From NCBI GenBank assembly GCA_027579435.1, contig JANBPK010001068.1:1-64000 (forward strand): a stretch of 64,000 bases of DNA, in the 5' to 3' direction. The DNA is from Candolleomyces eurysporus (lineage: Eukaryota > Basidiomycota > Agaricomycetes > Agaricales > Psathyrellaceae). The notes beneath the pieces were generated by a model. That model searched no databases and had not been told where the DNA came from. It saw only the letters and a list, made by a program, of their open reading frames with translations. How positions within the stretch are numbered: the stretch's first letter is position 1; each line of letters opens with the position of its first letter. Shown piece after piece: positions 22,022 through 34,046 of this stretch. Position numbers and translations under genes: made by a program.

Positions 22022-22532
22022 TTGTGGGCTGCGCAGATGGTGGTGGTGGTCAGGGTCAGGACCGTGGGCTTGATCGCACTGCGCAAGACTTCTTGCAATG
22101 ATCGCAGTGAGCTATATACCCTTTTGCTTGCAATTGTAGTATGACGTGCGATTGGCCAAACTTTGGGAAAAGAGGCAATTCAAGGAAAGCCATCCGAGAG
22201 TCTGACGCCATATAGACGCCCTCCCAGGAAGGAAAGGGAATACACCCTTGGACTCAAATACCGAGCACCCCACTGCGTCGAGGGTATTCTTCACGAGTAT
22301 CGTCGACTTTTTGAGATGCTTGGGATGAATTGCCTTTCTTGAGGACTCGGATGCGGCGGAACTTGAAGAGAAACAAATGTGTGTTGTGGTATGTTTGTCC
22401 GTGCCTGGCCCTGGCCTGCAGTCCTAGGCCTGTCGCTCTTGTTCGTTGCGCATCTGCACTGTTGAGTTTGTCTCCCTCGCCTCTTTGCTCATCGCTGCCT
22501 GGTGCAGACCGTGCTCAACGTCATCAACCAGC
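22022..22532. promoter_or_regulatory. Shared divergent promoter region, AKR and membrane protein
   Basis: 511 bp between the two start codons. A TATA-like TATATAGC on the minus strand (22111-22118) lies about 95 bp upstream of the AKR start. The region is conserved in decayed form at 5279-5600 and, inverted, at 54240-54410, so the AKR and membrane genes were duplicated together. Confidence 0.5.
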
Positions 22533-24471
22533 ATGGCCACAACGACGACAATAGCTGCCGTCGTCGCTTCCAACAACAATGCCAACGGTCCATATGGCCA
22601 ACAGGCTAGACGTCCAACCCCGCTCCCGCTACCCGAGGACGACGATCACCTCCCCCGCCTCAATGGACGTCCCCGGAGCCTGACAGTAGGCTCGGAGGAT
22701 TCTGATACTGAAGATTCTCCAGAACTGTCAGCTATAGATTCCTCCGCTGCACTTATCCTTGTCCACGACGACCCCCATGATTCCCAACAATTCGGCTTTT
22801 CAGACGAGGACGATGGAGACGAGGATGACGACATTGTCAGTCCAATATTCGAGATAAGGAGGACAACCATCCCGGCCCTACCACCACGCACCGTCTTCCT
22901 CTATCTACTCGCCCCATTCCTCAAGTTTGGAGCGCTGAACATTCTACCTGCCGCGGACCGTCTGGACCTCAAATTTGGGCTGCCCGCACTCTTCCTATCC
23001 GCCATATGCACCGCGTTCTCAAGGCAGATATGGTACATGCTCGCACGATATTTGCGCAAGGCCGAGGTCCCAGAAGTCTTGTGCGATACCTTTGCTAAAG
23101 CGAGAGGCAAGGAAAAGCAGAGGAACTTTATTAGGTTAAGCGTAAAAGTCGGGACGGCCGTTGCTAGCTCCCTTCTTGCTATTCTTTATCTCCATGGTAT
23201 GTCGTTCATCTTCTATGAGCTTCCAGCGCCTGACCAGAGATGCCTAGAATCCGTCCGCGTGCTTCTTCCCTTCCTCCCAACATCCAATCTTCTTCAACTC
23301 CTCATCGTCGTCATATGCGGCTTTGTGGTCTTCTTCCTCTCATATGCGCAATCCCTATCGTCGAAGCGAGTTATCTTCGCCTCATGGTTATCCATCTTCG
23401 CCTACCTGGCGTGGTTCATATGCGCCATCTATGCCCATGCAAAGGGCTTCCTATTTGATGGTGGTTCATCCAGCTCACCGCCCTCTGGTTGGAAAGGCAT
23501 CTGTCAGTACGCTTATACCTATTCTCGTATGCTTGCGCTGATGTAGAATCTTAGTTGTCATCGCTTTCACCTTTGCCACATCCTCCACTCTCCCTCTCTA
23601 CGCCTCCCTCAAAAGTGGGATCAATCCCGTCACGACTGCCAAGACACCCCGGTCACGGTCGTTCCGCTTCCTCTCTTTCGCATCCATCTTCTGCGCTATC
23701 CTCTTCCTTCTCCCTCTTGTTATCTTTGCGGCTCGGCCGAACATCCCTGCAGCTGTGAGTATTCCTTCCCCCCCTCATCCACCTTCCTACATGCCGAGTG
23801 TTGATTTGGTTCAGCGCTCACATTCTCCCCAGATATCTCCTCGGGCTATGAGCTTGTCAAGTCCCAGTGTCCTTTCACCTTCTCTCCCTCTGCCGAAAGA
23901 TCCAACGCCGCAATCGATCCAAACGGCCCTCGCAGCCCTCTCAGCCTCAACCCTCCTTTTGGGAGTTGCTCAACCGCTGCTTACAATCCCCACCCTACCG
24001 ATTCGCGTCGTGCGCACGAATATTAACCTCACACGGGTGGTTATCGCCCCAGCGATCATTATCTTCTCGCTGGGGCTTTCCCTCGTCTCGTCTTCGGCAT
24101 TTACAGCCCAATTCGTCTATGTTCTGACTGCGGTGGTTTTGGCCATCAGTCTCGTCAGCACATACGTTTTCCCATGCGTTATGCACATCTGCGTGCACAA
24201 TTTCAAGAGGCCCTTGGCTATCGTCATGCCGAGGACACCTATGCTGCCTACACCTGCTTCGCCCGCCGTTGGCGGCGGTAGTGGTAGTGGAAGCGGAGGC
24301 CTTTCACCCAACGTAGATAACCGAACGGACGAACTCCTGCAGAGGAAGGAGAGGGCGCTGCAGAGGAAGCAGTTTAGGAAGAGGATTGTTTGGGATTTGG
24401 GTGTTTGGGTGCAGCTTGGGTTGTGTGCGGTGGGTCTTGTGTTGGCTGGGTCGAGTTTGGTGCAGCGGTGA
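22533..24471 (+). CDS. Multi-pass membrane protein, possible transporter
   Basis: Three exons (22533-23502, 23555-23754, 23833-24471) give 602 residues. The N-terminal 110 residues are polar with an acidic run (DEDDGDEDDD). About eleven hydrophobic segments follow, e.g. VFLYLLAPFLKFGAL, GTAVASSLLAILYL, LLQLLIVVICGFVVFFLS, and in exon 3 VVIAPAIIIFSLGLSLV, with a Gly/Ser linker and a basic patch (ERALQRKQFRKR) before the last segment. The overall plan resembles amino-acid/auxin permease-like carriers, but I see no decisive motif. The ATG at 22533 is used because the open frame upstream has no ATG. At least five truncated copies exist (6625, 12225, 53640, 54720, 58660). Confidence 0.8.
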
Positions 24472-25333
24472 TGGACGGTTCTCCCGATCATTTTCTCATC
24501 TCTCATCCGCTGGATACTNCGTGCACATCATTACTATACTTCTTTGCATCTGGGCGTTCTTTTTTTTCTTTTTTTTTTTTTGTCTCTTTTTACCCCAGAT
24601 CGNAGCCGAGCTGCTTACTGGTTGTACCGGTTAGAAGTGTACCACTGTCTTTTCCTGCCTTTTTCTTCTATTCACTCCTTTTGGTCAAAGTGTACATACT
24701 TGATAGGTACGATTCTAGCGGGCTGATCTATGTCCCTATCTGTAGTATATCTTTTTTTTTTGTGTATTTTATCGTTGTATCTATCGCGTCATTTCTAGCN
24801 CCCCCTCTCCTTTCCTTCTCGTTTCTCAGTCGCTGGCCTTTTCTGGTATCAGGCTTTGCTGGGACGGATGACTTTTTTACTATTGTTTCGGTAGTAGGTA
24901 GGATAGTAGAGTAGTATCTAGGGATGGTGATCTCAACGATGACCTTTTCTTCTTCCTCTTTTCTCCGTTCGTTCATTCGCTCAGTCGGTTACGCCTTGAT
25001 TTTATGGTACCTTGACAATTGGGTTGGCTGGCCCGAGTGTTTGCGTACTAACCCCGACAGCGTCTTCAAACGGCTTGCAGCAGGTTCCCCTGGATGTCTT
25101 AAACGTCAAGCAGACGCTCTGAAATCTGTCTGGAGAGGTGAGTGTATTGATATTAGTACAGTGTCCTATACAGTGCTAATTAACAAGACTATGAATCAGT
25201 GGAATTAAATGAGCAAGAAAGAGGTCGCGCACGGTTAGATCCAAGAGAAAGACATTACATTACGCATCACAAGAAAAGAGAGATGAACCCGTCGTCGAAG
25301 ATACCAAAAAATCGCTACCAGCCCAGAGCTGGC
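24472..25333. other. T-rich intergenic region
   Basis: Long T/C runs (24558-24600, 24751-24762) and three N bases; probably the 3' UTR of the membrane gene and spacer. No gene is supported. Confidence 0.6.
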
Positions 25334-26889
25334 CTACATCCCAGTCCCGGCAAACCCCCCATCCTCAAAATACTCACTCAACCTCTCCTCAACCCTCCTA
25401 ATAACCTCCAAGATACACTTCTTCGCGCTAATTCTGCAGTCATTATGCATATACGCTGCGCTTCCCCACCTCTCGTATTCCTTCAAAATCGCTCTAAGCC
25501 TCCCCAAAACGTCTGCGGCGCACAGAGATAAGACCGCATCGCATTTGGTTTTCTCTTTCCAGAATTCCAACCACGCCTGTGTACACCCGTGCTGGTGCCA
25601 GGTGGTGGAGCAGCTGGAGGCGTGGTCGAAGGAGGGCGGCGTTTGGCGGACGTGGTCCCACGTCAACGAAAGGCGGTAGTACCCGGAGAGGAGGCGGATC
25701 TGTTGTGCTGGGGTGATAGGGAGGGAGATCCTATTAGATGCGCCTGTGGAGGAGGGAGAGCTCGAGTGAGGGATACTGGACAGCGAGGAGAAGGACGACG
25801 AGGCGGAGGAGGTGGCGGAGGAGGTGGCAGAGGAGGCAGGGGATGCTGATGCAGCGAGCGCTGTTGGTGCAATTCCGCTCCCGAGTGCAGCGAGCGGGGC
25901 GACGGCGTTGGCCATGGCGCCTATGATCAAATTCTGGTTGGACGCTGCCGAGATACTTGTTCCTCCGCCGCTACTCGATGCTGAGGACGAAGATGAAGAT
26001 CCTCCGAGATTCAGGTTCATCTGTAGCGGTTTGACGATAACGGCTTTGTGCATGACTTGGAGGTAGGCAGCTCCTCGGAGTGTTTGGAGGCCGAGCTCGT
26101 CGGAGAGGGTCATGGCGAGATAGGCGTAATGCAGAGAGGTCGACATGAGCTCTCGAAGGAAGTTGACCATCGTGTTCAGGAGGGGCTCGTGTCCGCATAG
26201 CTGAGCTAGCGAAATGAGTCTTGTGAGGTTTGCGGTGTTTTCTTCAGTGGTGAAGTCATCCGAGTCCCCGGATTGTGATGGGGATTTGTAGACGTAGTGT
26301 GTTGGGCTCGGGATGGAGCTAAGGATGGGAGAGGGTTTGAGGTTAACGTAGTCCTGGATGGCTTTGAGAGCCCATGTTTCGAGAGATCTGAAGGCGTATT
26401 TGTTCGAAATTCGTGCGATGCTGATGAGTTGCACTAGGTTCGCCGTTGGTGTTGTCAGAACCTGGAGCTCTGGTGGTCTGCAAGTATAAAGTATTCATCA
26501 ACCAGCTGAGCACAATTTGATCTCTTGGAAGCAATGACATACAATGCATACAATGCCCAGAGGAAGTGTCTGAACTCAAACGCCTTCTCACCATGAAGAG
26601 TGATAGGGTTATCGTCAGACTTGCCTTCCCGGTGATCGCCTTGAGGAAGAGCGAACATCGTCCCGAACGTTGACCCATCTCTGCTCAAGATCGACCGATG
26701 GACCTAGCAGACGTGCAAGAGCTGTAAGCCTGCCAGCAGAGTGAGTCTCTCAATTCCAGAGCTCACGTTGAAGAGAGTATCCTCTACGAGGAGTATACAG
26801 CTCCCATCCTCAAAATAATACTTGTCGTCTCGCGTCCACGGGTGTCCAGGTGCCGGGCCTATGGCTCCATCGTGGTTGGGAGAGGCCAT
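25334..26889 (-). CDS. BTB/POZ-domain protein
   Basis: Three exons (26767-26889, 26543-26703, 25334-26477) give 475 residues. The start DDKYYFEDGSCILLVEDTLFN with VHRSILSRDGSTFGTMFALP is the standard opening of the Agaricomycete BTB proteins, followed by ITLHGEKAFEFRHFLWALYAL and a BACK-like helical part. A low-complexity Ser/Ala/Gly region (about residues 270-350) precedes a conserved Cys-containing C-terminus (HNDCRISAKKCILEVIRRVEE spread over two helices). BTB proteins usually act as homo-oligomerising adaptors, often for Cullin-3 ubiquitin ligases; that role here is by family only. Confidence 0.88.
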
Positions 26890-27183
26890 AAGATATTTAT
26901 GGACGCGTTGGAATTGAGTTCAGCGGGACGCCCGATGATCTAATCGTTTGTCTAGTTGTCCTAATGAGATCATCCAACATGCTGAAATGAATTCAAAGCT
27001 CACGTACGTACCTTCCTGTGGCGGCTACAGCTGTCGGTATGGATGAGACTGTGATGGCTGGTGGAGAAACGTTGCAGGCAGATGATTCTGGCGTGCTGCT
27101 GCACCTTTCGGCCCAAGAAGCCGACGGCCAGGGCCTTGAGACACGAGATGGTTATGGCTGTCTAGTGTCCACGTGGTGATATC
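26890..27183. other. Spacer between BTB gene and tRNA
   Basis: No gene seen; upstream region of the BTB gene. Confidence 0.5.
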
Positions 27184-27263
27184 GGTGCTATAGTGTAGTG
27201 GTTATCACTCGGGATTTTGATCACTGAATTCCCGAAACCCAGGTTCGAACCCTGGTAGCACCT
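27184..27263 (+). tRNA. tRNA-Gln(UUG) with 8-nt intron
   Basis: Acceptor GGTGCTA pairs with TAGCACC. The anticodon stem CGGGA/TCCCG encloses TTTTGA, an 8-nt intron (TCACTGAA) after position 37, and T38, giving anticodon TTG. The T arm CCAGGTTCGAACCCTGG is perfect. T5 follows as a polymerase III terminator at 27268-27272. The mature part is identical to the tRNA at 43389-43473. Confidence 0.93.
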
Positions 27264-27389
27264 CCACCTTTTTGCGGCATTCCTTTTTGGCAAGGTCGTC
27301 CTTTCCTCAGTATTACATGAATATGGTTTGCGATATCCAGAACGTGTACAGTATAATGCCAAAGGTGTAGATTACATGGAGTGTCAATG

Positions 27390-28321
27390 CTACCGTCTAA
27401 CCCGTCCATTTCGTGTCCGTTTACCCCCAACGACCGTACCCTCACTCGTACTCCCCTCACCGTTACCTGCGGACTTTGACACCGCTGAAGTAAATTTCGG
27501 CTGCGAAAAGACGTTGGTCCCGCTCGAGGATAACAGAGCTAATCCATGGTCATCCGTCAAAAAAGTATCCGCATTCGCTCCAATAGTCGAAGCGAACGAT
27601 GCACTGGGACTGCCCCCTGGTGTCGAAGCTGTCAATTGGGACAAGCCTGAGCCTGCAACGCTGGGAGGGAGGATTTTTCTGAGGGAGTCTGGTTTCTTGC
27701 CATAGTTGTTCCAAGGTCCGTTGGCTATAGGTGCAGTTGACCTTGGGAGCGGGGTTGGTGAGGTTTTAGTAGGAGTGGTAGGAACGCCAGATAGTCCAGC
27801 CTGATGTTGGGATGAGCTTGGGGTCAAGGTGAACCCAGGACTCATCATGCTGCGCATAATTCTGTCAATGTCCGTTGTAGGAGCCTGGTACTCCAGCCCT
27901 ATTTGAGACCCCTTCATCATTGCCCGTTCGTAGATCTCCTCTTCGTCTAGCCGTTTCATCTCTGCGCGGAGGTTGGCCAGGATCCGCTCGAATAGGGCTT
28001 CAGAGACAAAGGTCTATGAGAATAAGAGGGCAGGAGTGTAGGTGTGGACATACCTTGCTCAGCCTCCCCACCCTGCCCTCTCGCTTTATCCGTAATGAGT
28101 ACATCCTTGTCCGCCCTCTCCTCCTCAGGCCGCGGGTGCCTCAGCTTGATCTTCTCCTCGCAGAACCTCTCAAACTCGGATTGCTTCATATCCAGCTCGG
28201 TATCCGATGTAGCGTCATCGTCATAGAGAGTCCCGATGGACGAAGCTGGTGAGGGTGCTCGACAAGTTACTGGTGGGGCGTACACGGTCGTGCCGTGCGG
28301 GTGGTGACCGGGCATTGGCAT
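27390..28321 (-). CDS. Unknown Ser/Thr-rich protein
   Basis: Two exons (28054-28321 and 27390-27997) joined by a GTATGT..CTGAAG intron give 291 residues. The N-terminal half is charged with a conserved-looking helical segment (QSEFERFCEEKIKLRHPRP, then ALFERILANLRAEMKRLDEE). The C-terminal half is Ser/Thr/Pro-rich, ending in basic GGKRTRNGRVRR. No known domain recognised; nuclear location is possible from the basic tail. Confidence 0.7.
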
Positions 28322-28651
28322 GGTTAATTACAATATTATGTAGCTATAATCCACCTATGTTCTTGGAGTTAGTGGAGGGAAGGAGAGCGATGCTGTGACG
28401 TACGGGATGTCGTTATTAATCATGAAATGTTTCCGGAATCCAGAGGCATGAGAAGTTGGCCGTGCTGGTCAAAGGGAGAGCCACGCAGTTTGATGATGCA
28501 TCGCGGACGCGTTGTGATGGCTTATTTGCTTCCCCTTGCACCCTCTTTCTATCAAGTTTCCCTCCACAAATTCGAAGTACAATAAGGAGTCTATGGATGT
28601 CCTCTCTAATAAATGATTACAAGAAAAGTCTCTATAAATATTAATGTCGTT
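28322..28651. other. Spacer
   Basis: No gene seen. Upstream region of the unknown protein at 27390-28321 and 3' side of the F-box gene. Confidence 0.5.
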
Positions 28652-29970
28652 TCAGCGCAAGTCAACCTCCCAAAACCTCGCATCCCCAATGACGTCAGTC
28701 GTCTGGACCCTCAACCTCCCCTGCCGCTGCAAACTCTCAAGCTGGTTTTCCAACAGCGCCTTGATAGAGGCAGTCCTCATATGCCAGTTTGAGCACACCC
28801 ATATATGGAGCGACACCGCCCTCTTTCCCTCCAGCACATCAGCAAGAGGGGTCAAGTCGATCCCTGCTAAGGAGCCGAAGGACGAGAGGGAGAGGAAGTG
28901 GGCGTATAATGTCAGCCTGATCTGAACCGTTGACTCTGGGTCGATGGTTGAAACGAGGTTGACGAGAGACGGGCTTGGGGGAGGGAGGTGTGCGTAGTCT
29001 GTATCGCAATAGTAGTCGACCCTCTTTGCGAGGATTTTCAGCTTGAGGTGCTGGGATAGGTTAAGGTCGGTGAATCCTGGGTCGAGGGAATCAGCTATAG
29101 CAGCCAACACGAATCAGTCTATAGTTCGTGAATCAAGGAAGTTAAGAGGCACGACGTACCGCGGTTAGAATAAATATCTATTTGCTCGAGGTTTTCCCAG
29201 TTGTCCATGATAGGTTCATTTACCGCAGCAATTTCGTCGAGGCCTGCAATGGTGTCGTCTAGCTGAAGGGGGATGGATATCGAAATCCTCTTCAAGTTGG
29301 GAGTCTGGTAATGCGTTCTAAGCCATTGCATGAACAACGAGGCGCCGTTCCCGGAGACCTGGATAATTTCAAGGTTGGATGGCGTGGTGGGTTCCTGTCC
29401 TGATAGCTTATCTCTAGAGTCGACCACAACATTATGGAGAGATAATTCCTTAAGAGTGGACAGGTCGAATGTTTCTGCGGCAGGTATGTCGTGAATAGAC
29501 TCCAAATGAAGTGTCTTCAACGACCCGCGACGGATAAGGTCCTGCAGGGCTTGTCGTATATCGTTGGAGAAATCATATTCCCAAGACAATTTGACCCAAC
29601 GCGGTCGACCAGAAGGTGTGAACCAACTCACTTCCAGCTCCTCTATGTGTCCCTCGTCATGGAGCATCCGGAGTAAGAGTGCGAGGGAAGAGTGGTGCAA
29701 GAGACTCCTCCCCTGGGCGATGTCCTCGTGGTGTCCGTGTATAACGAACACTTGCTTGACATGCGGCAGAATTGCAGGGGACTTGAGCAGGATGCCTTCC
29801 AGAGACTCTGCTCTACTGCAAGAATATAAACGTATGGTGCGGAAAAGCGAGACCTGGGCCAAGTGGTGGAAGGTTGGGCATGTGAGGGACCATGGTAAGA
29901 GGGACTCTCCATGCTGCTGCACGTATTTGAAGATGGTTTGGAGGATTTCCACTGGAAGGGGATCGGTCAT
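28652..29970 (-). CDS. F-box-like protein
   Basis: Two exons (29160-29970 and 28652-29094; 65-nt intron) give 417 residues. The start DPLPVEILQTIFKYVQ..LLPWSLTCPTFHHLAQ is an F-box-like motif, the Skp1-binding part of SCF ubiquitin ligases, followed by leucine-rich-repeat-like segments (LKTLHLESI, LKELSLHNV, NLKRISISI, NLEQIDIYS). This layout is very common in Agaricomycetes. The substrate is unknown. The first exon reads into a stop just after the donor, so splicing is needed. Confidence 0.85.
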
Positions 29971-30264
29971 CCTTTCTGTTGGTCGTCAATCGTCAACCGT
30001 GAGCACAGCGTCAGCGTCCGAGCTCAAAATAGCCTTACCTCCAGAGATAATGGTGGCAGAACGCACAGGCCGTGATAAAGCATCAGCGCCCATCAATTAT
30101 GCCTGCCTGCAGGCTGTACACGCCTTGTCATAATCCAAAGTTTCCTTATGGACCGGATCACCAAACCCCCTGGTAGAACAAGAAGACAAATACCTTGCCT
30201 TTCCCCACTAAAGTTGTTCTAAGCGCCTGATGTCGACGAAGAGGACGACGAGAAGACAACGGTG

Positions 30265-33200
30265 ATGACGACCCTCCTCCAACCACCCAAAGGGGCGACT
30301 GACCAGCTCCGCCTCGAGACCTTCCAAACGATCTCCCGCCTTCAGCTGATTTTCGAATTTCGTATATGGCTTCAATACACACGCGATAATGTTCCAAGGA
30401 GATTCGATTCGTCGCTGGTCCGACTGTGGGACTGTATGTCCTTTGGTGCACCCTTGTGTACACTCCTTGAGCTGTTAGGCTCGCCAACACCCCGGGACCT
30501 GCTTGTGTACCCAGAAGAATTCAGCTTTGATCTGACGATTGAAGAGCGGAGACCATACATCGACAGCTTCATTCAGCGAATCAATACGCTACAAACGCAA
30601 GGATGGCTACCGTATAGCGAGGTCATTCGGGTGGAGGATTTTTTGAATGGGGCGTTGAATGGGTATACGAGGGTGAGTGCGCTGCTTTAGTACGGCCCCT
30701 TGGTTTGACGTATAGACGTGTTGCTGTTAAGGTCCTGCGAACGGTGAAGAGAGTGTTGGTTGCGCTCCAAGATTCGTATCCTGGTTTATTTGTTGTTCCG
30801 CATGGAGCGACCGCCCGGCGCACGAGTCTTCTTCAGCAATTGGTGGGAGGGGAGCGAGTGCATGTTTCGAGGCTCGCGGATGTCGCTGTGAGTCCCATTC
30901 AAGTAGTCTTTTGTTCTGAATACAATTGACGCTTATTATTTCAAGGACGCAGCTTCCAGACTTTATGAGCAAGCAAATATCACAGAGCCATCGCTGGAAG
31001 CCTTCATCGTGACCTGCTCCCGACTCATTCCTTACCACAACCTTGTCATCCAAGCTTTGTCCGCCGTTTCTGCATCGGCAGATGAACAGTGGGATGAGGT
31101 TTTCTCGTTCACAGTGCGTACAATTGAGCACATCCATCTCTACTCGTAGGCTAACCATCCCGAAGAGTAACCAATTCAGGGCAAATGTTATAACCTCCTA
31201 TCGAGCACTGTGTGCCAATTACCTGCCATTTACTACGTTCCTTGAAGGCCTTGCAAAAAGCAATGTAAGCCCCTAATAGTAATACATCCGAATCACAGTA
31301 CTAATGCTCATTTCCTAGCCTCAATATCGAGAAGAAGCGCAAATAATCCTCCGGCATCTATCCCTCATCCTCACACGAACCTCAGAATACCACACTTTCC
31401 TCCAGGTATGCAGTGTCTCGAAGTCCACAGTCCCTGAGGCTGAGCTGATTAAGAGCTCCACAGGCTATTCTCGACGTAACACCCCCCACAGCCCCAGCCT
31501 CCTACGATTCCCTGTGCCGAATGACGTTCGAAATGTTTCAGCTCTCAGAGACCATCAACGAAGTCGGGAGCGAGCTACGCACGATGTGGGCTTCACGGCA
31601 CCTCCCTCCTCGCCTGGGCGCTCTGAAGAGCCTTAACATGGACGGGCTGGGGAATGCGATACTGGACGACAGGTTGATGATTGATCCCATTACGGGTACC
31701 CATCATTCTGTTTTCCTGTTCCAGACTATGCTTTTCTGCTGTCGGGAACGAAACGCGAGCGATAATAGTAGTGTCGGGTATGACTCGTCGACCAGATATC
31801 CGGTCAAGCCTTGGGAGCTTGGGTGTGCGCTGTCGCAGCTATGTGCGTTGACTTTGGTTCATGCGATTCCGACCAAGAACATCAGAACTTTACACTGCAT
31901 CGACGAAGGTAGGTATCTCGGGTTCTTCTCTCGGAAATTTATGTTGAAGGTGTTTGATTCCAGCTTACTTCGAGTTGAACTGGGTTGATAACGTGGACGT
32001 GGAGAGGACATTAGAGTTCTACCCAATGATGCCCATGCAATATTCGCAATGGGTATCAGGGTTCGAACCATTTGTCGAACGCATCCTTCGATCAACTTCA
32101 ATACCCCACCGCGAGGAGGAAGACGATGAAAGCCTGCACACNGGGTATCTCGCTAATTCTAACTGGCGACGAGAAGATGTACGAACGCCGCAAGTCAAGC
32201 GCACGCCCATGGAGCCTCATTGGCAGGAAAGGACCACGCTCTGAAAGTTCGTCCTTGGTCGACCAGTTGGAGGTCGAAGATACGGCCTCAGTCCTCAGCG
32301 CTACTCTTCTCCCCGGTCTTTTCAATGGGAACTCGGGGAAATCTGTCGATGGACGAAACAGCCACCGTCGTTTGCATTCGAAAGAAAGCAAGAACAGGCG
32401 GACGCATACTCGGCATCGCTCAGCTAAAAGTCCTCTAAGCTCTGCGTTTACCAGGGATGATCTTATGCTGGACATTGATACCCCCAAATATGGCACATTG
32501 TCTGTACCGAATGGTACTGCAATGTCGCTCAATGGCAGGCTTGAAGATGAGAGGACGTCACTTCCGGATTTGACTGGGAGTGTTGTCAAGCAGGGGCATT
32601 ATCCGATTGCTCATGGAGGACATTCGGATGTTTGGAAGGCGGTGTGGAATAAAGGCGGTGCGGAAGTGAAGGTGGCGGTGAAGGTGCTGAGGAACACTAC
32701 TGGCGATGCGGAAAAAACCGCGAAAATGATAAGCGTAGGTCTTTCTCCCTCTCTTCAAATTTGACGTCGTCGGCTTATGTGTATGTTGGTTTTTTAGCGA
32801 ATACACCACGAACTACGGGTCTGGAAACAGTTGACCCATCCTCATGTTCTTCCTCTGTATGGTACGGTCAACGATTTTGGACCTTGCATTTCTATGATTT
32901 GTCCCTGGATGGAAAACGGAAGTGTTTCTAAGTATCTGGAGCGGTGTGGGGACATCCTTTCTATTCAGGAGCGGTTACGAATTGTGAGTAGCGATTTTAG
33001 CTTACCCGGCCGGTGTATTGACGTGCCGGCGCCTCATGCTAGATCAACGAGATAGCAGAAGGGCTTACATATCGTAAGACCTATTCTCCACTTCTGACCT
33101 CTACAAGGCTGACGGGATTTTTCATCTGTAGTTCATTTGTGCTCTATCATCCATGGGGACCTGACAGGCGTAAGATTTCTCTCTACCTATATACCCTAGG

Positions 33201-33764
33201 ACGATATTAACAACACTCTCTCAGTCAAACGTCCTCCTGACCGCTGATCTAAAAGCTCAACTCTCTGACTTTGGCCTGTCAACGATAGTCATGCAATCTG
33301 ATTCGCATACCCCCGATTCGTTCACTTCAGGATTGGGAGGGGCAGTTCGATGGGCAGACGCAGCTCTATTTGCGGGTATGCATTCTGCTCTGGACAGCGA
33401 GGAGGATGAGTGGAAGCCTCCGCCTGTAACATACAAAAGCGACGTGTATTCCTTAGGGAGTGTGATGCTTGAGGTAACGATCCTTTCATTCCTATTTGTT
33501 GCCTTGCAGTTTCTGACGCGTGTGTTACTTGCTTGATTTTTGCAGATCCTTTCCGGCCGTCCACCTTACCACTACATTGCAACAGATGCGCAAGTCGTAA
33601 TCGAACTGCATAAAGGCAACAAGCCACGGAGACCTGCACTATCTTTTATAAACGATGGACAATGGGAACTAATTATGTTGTGTTGGACGCAGCCGCCAGA
33701 GGATAGGCCTGACGTCAGGGACATTGCCGATCGGATAGCGGACATGATTGAGGCAGAGTCATAA
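30265..33764 (+). CDS. Cdc24-like CH-DH-PH protein fused to a protein kinase
   Basis: Twelve exons with canonical introns give about 953 residues. N-terminus: a Cdc24 calponin-type domain (SSLVRLWDCMSFGAPLCTLL ... FLNG..VAVKVLRTVKRVL, about residues 45-150). Then a diverged Dbl-homology region (YRALCANYLPFTTFLEGL; LTRTSEYHTFLQAILDVTPP where canonical DH has IQRVCKYPLLL) and a PH-like segment (LDDRLMI...HSVFLFQTMLFCCRE). After a Ser/Arg-rich linker comes a TKL-like kinase: AHGGHSDVWKA loop, AVKVL Lys, HELRVW Glu, IIHGDLTGSNVLL (HGD for HRD), LSDFGL, SDVYSLGSVMLE and DRPDVRDI. The APE motif is lost (VRWADAALF). The PB1 domain of Cdc24 is absent. The N at 32142 must be dropped to keep the frame. 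Confidence 0.82.
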
Positions 33765-34046
33765 CATTTACATCATGTATACCCTACGTACTTGTATCAT
33801 CTATGTATCATTTAGTCTGCCCCCTTTCGAGTCGAAAGCCGTGGATGCTTGGAGCGTTTGCAACCATGTGAATGTCGGTCGTTGCCGGCTCGAGGGCCAT
33901 CGAGCACTTTACTGAGAATCCTTTATGGCCACAAAGATGTCCAGAGCAATTTCCGCTGGCCAACCCTCGCGGCTCTCTCGACGATCCCTTCCTCTTTGAG
34001 ACGAGGACGAAACATTGAAGAAACGGTGAGCTCACCCCCACAATCA
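33765..34046. other. Start of the duplicated HEM14 leader, unit 1
   Basis: From about 33850 the sequence resembles 36545-36720 and 39880-40050 (gaatgtcggtcgttgccgg, gccacaaagatg, cgaaacattgaag), i.e. the region upstream of HEM14. No gene of its own. Confidence 0.55.

Noticed and set aside
22446..22532. Signal-peptide-like N-terminal extension of the membrane protein
   Set aside because: The upstream frame has no ATG (it begins at TTG) and the same stretch is 5' leader in the truncated copies.
23755..23832. Separate gene starting MSIPSPPHPP at 23755
   Set aside because: This is the second intron of the membrane protein; the frame continues from exon 3 at 23833, and GTGAGT..CCCCAG is a good intron.
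25589..25926. Plus-strand Gly/Arg-rich open frames inside the BTB gene
   Set aside because: Antisense shadow of the Ser/Ala/Pro low-complexity region of the BTB protein.
28644..28925. Plus-strand protein at 28644
   Set aside because: It lies wholly antisense to the second exon of the F-box gene and has no features of its own.
29564..30133. 189-codon plus-strand open frame
   Set aside because: Antisense to the first exon of the F-box protein; composition is Ser/Cys/Trp-rich shadow.
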